Source: Pedobacter riviphilus
GTDB lineage: Bacteria; Bacteroidota; Bacteroidia; Sphingobacteriales; Sphingobacteriaceae
DNA: 64,000 nucleotides
NCBI RefSeq assembly: GCF_014692875.1
Contig: NZ_CP061171.1
Span: forward strand, 5,022,001-5,086,000
Direction: 5' to 3'
The position numbers and the translations under genes are program-made. Numbering within the stretch: position 1 is the stretch's first letter; every line of letters begins with the position of its first letter. The notes below the pieces were generated by a model. The model had not been told where the DNA came from and did not search any database. It was given only the letters and a program-made list of their open reading frames with translations. This document shows positions 62,146 through 64,000 of the stretch, piece after piece.

Positions 62146-64000
62146 ATGAAGAAAAAACTATTCTTTAGTTTTATCGGTATGATTATGCTGTGTGCGCAAG
62201 TTTTCGCGCAACAGGTAACGATTACCGGTAAGGTCAGCTCCGCTGACGGCCCCATTCCCGGCGCTTCTATTCGGGTAAAAGGGAGTACCGTGGTGTCACA
62301 ATCCAATGGTAATGGAAATTACTCGATAAAGGCATTAAAAACCGACGTATTAACATTCTCTTATGTTGGATATAAAAGTGTTGAAAGAACTGTAGATGCA
62401 AATTCAGTTATTAATGTTTCATTGATTGCAGATGCGAGTAATTTGGAGGAGGTAACCATTACTACTGCTTATGGCGTGGGTAGAAATCCTAAAAGTATTG
62501 GGTATTCTTTGTCTCAGGTTCTTGGTGACGAGGTTACTCAAACCGGGAGAGAAAATTTTGTAAACGGGTTAGCGGGCAGGGTTCCAGGCTTAATGGTCAA
62601 CCCTACAAGTGGTGATCCTGGAGCTTCATCTCAAATTGTATTGAGAGGTATTGTTTCGATGAGTGGTGATAACCAACCATTAATGGTTTTAGATGGCGTA
62701 CCTATTGATAATTCTGTTGTAAACCAAATTAACACCACAATAGCTGGGCAAAATCAAAAACAAGATTATACTAATAGAGCGTCAGATATTAACCCTGCTG
62801 ATATAGAAAGTTATGTGATACTGAAAGGCCCTGAGGCCACGGCATTATATGGAAACTTAGGGGCCAATGGTGCAATTTTAATTACAACAAAAAAAGCAAA
62901 AGCTGGCAAAGCTACTGTTTCATATAACGGATCGTTAAGGGTTGAAACCGTAAATAATGCACCAGAAATTCAAACTGTATATAGTCAAGGTGCTACAAAC
63001 GGCATTTATGACGGTAATTCTATTTCCTATTTCGGGCCTAAATATCCAGAAGGACTCCCGATTTATAATAACATTGATGCTTTCTTCAAAACAGGTATTG
63101 CCCAAAAAAACAATTTGGTTTTCGAAGGCGGGAAAGAATCATTTACCTATCGGTGGTCAACAGAGTATACGAATAATAAAGGAACAATACCCACCTCTAA
63201 ATACGAAAGATTTGTAACTTCATTGGCGAGTACGGCGTCATTGTCAAATGCTATAAAATTAATTACTCGGTTTAGCTATACAAATGCATACAATAAAAAA
63301 ACGAACAAAGGTATAAATGGTTATTTGATGGGGCTGTTGGGTTATCCATCACGTTACGATGTTACAAACTGGATTGATCCGCTTGGAAATAGGGTACTTA
63401 CCACGGGTTCAATATTTACTGAAAACGACAACCCTTTTTGGGATGTAAACAAAAATTTAGCCGATGATAAAACCAATACTATATATATAAACTCTCAAAT
63501 CGAAATTAAGCCCAACAAATGGTTAACCGTTAGGGGATAGTGGGTGCAAATGTATCGAATACAGATGGCAATTTAGTTTACCATGCGCAGTCGTTTTCTG
63601 GCTCAGGGTCTTCAACAGCTATTAGAGGAGGGGTAATAAATACATATACTGCCTTAAATAAAACCTTTGATGGATCGTTAACCGCAACTGCACGACATAA
63701 CTTTGGGAAGTTTAATAATACTTATGTTATTGGCGCTAATATTTCTGATGTAAATCAGGAAACAAATTCTATGCGCGGTCAAAACATGTTCGATCCAGAT
63801 TTTTATAGCATCAACAATACCTTGCCCTCAACACAATCGGCTAAATTATCAATACTTCGTCGTCGTAATGCAGGTATTTTTGCGCAAGCAATTATGGGAT
63901 TTCAGCAATTAATCTTTTTAACATTATCTGGTAGGGTTGATGCGGCATCACGTATGTTACCAAATAATCCATATTTTGCTTATCCTTCGGCTAGTTTGGC
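62146..64000 (+). pseudogene. Second SusC/RagA family transporter, frameshifted and cut by the window end
   Basis: The first 464 codons encode a signal peptide (about 1-21), a CarboxypepD_reg-like domain (TITGKVSSADGPIPGASIRV), the SusC plug (GRVPGLMVNPTSGDPGASSQ; PLMVLDGVPIDN) and the early barrel. The frame stops at TAG 63538-63540 after NKWLTVRG. Frame 63537-64000 continues the barrel (IVGANVSNTDGNLVYHAQSF) and stays open to the window edge. One extra G in the GGGG run at 63533-63536 would restore the frame. It is therefore a one-base deletion, either real inactivation or a sequence error. It is divergent from the DeoR gene. Confidence 0.88.

Noticed and set aside
1..64000. CRISPR arrays, tRNA or rRNA genes, IS elements, prophage genes
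   Set aside because: None was seen. No regular spacer-repeat array, cloverleaf with a CCA end, transposase or phage protein is present.

Overview
The window looks like a chromosome segment of a Bacteroidota bacterium of the Sphingobacteriaceae type (Pedobacter or a close relative). The evidence is AT-rich DNA, Bacteroidota-style promoters (TTG, about 20 nt, TAnnTTTG) with few purine-rich ribosome sites, two SusC outer-membrane transporters (one with its SusD partner), a PorP/SprF plus gliding-type C-terminal protein pair of the type IX secretion system, DUF3127 and DUF4197 proteins, and futalosine-pathway menaquinone genes. The assignment rests on gene content only. I see no rRNA, tRNA, CRISPR array, IS element or phage.

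Layout. 1-3.9 kb: end of miaB, a sigma-54 activator without a sensory domain, lptE, a TPR-like protein and secG, closed by a terminator. 4-6.9 kb: a short PhoR-like kinase, then a PhoU-like protein with a Pit phosphate transporter; both promoter regions carry TTAACA direct repeats spaced 11 bp. 7.2-9.1 kb: ECF sigma factor with a composite anti-sigma protein. 9.3-12.1 kb: DUF4197, beta-propeller lipoprotein, ketopantoate-reductase-like enzyme. 12.2-15.1 kb: a second ECF sigma factor, small membrane proteins, a truncated glycosyltransferase and Hsp20. 15.3-21.8 kb: DEAD-box helicase, AEC transporter, C1 peptidase, serine deaminase, RDD and MgtC proteins. 21.8-28.7 kb: PorP/SprF and a 1983-residue PKD-rich surface protein. 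29-31 kb: groES-groEL. 31.3-37.5 kb: paired DNA-repair-associated genes (TIGR03915/TIGR03916 type), HD hydrolase, XRE regulator, a conserved unknown, an rRNA methyltransferase and DUF3127. 37.8-40.5 kb: a two-component pair. 40.5-44.3 kb: mqnD, mqnB, queD-like, folE, fabD. 44.4-49.0 kb: a giant NtrY-like kinase and a coiled-coil membrane protein.

49.2-64 kb is an amino-sugar and glycan region: a GHL10 glycosidase, a LacI regulator, a NagX-like membrane protein, a NagB deaminase fused to a PIG-L deacetylase, AnmK, a SusC/SusD pair, a DeoR regulator and a second susC broken by a one-base frameshift. The genes suggest uptake of an N-acetylated glycan or cell-wall fragment, phosphorylation of anhydro-MurNAc, deacetylation/deamination of GlcN-6-P, and control by LacI- and DeoR-type repressors. 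Candidate operators are a CpG-centred palindrome before anmK and TGCG repeats phased at 10 bp before the second susC.

The intergenic DNA is rich in small dispersed repeats: 67-120 bp elements with TCGTCA-like inverted ends that each fold into a hairpin, AACCGCAAAG-type fragments, and short tandem repeats inside operons. I did not find a clearly new multi-gene system. The best leads are regulatory: the Pho-box-like repeats, a perfect inverted repeat bracketing the promoter of the DNA-repair pair, the phased DeoR sites, and the variant active site of the NagB fusion.
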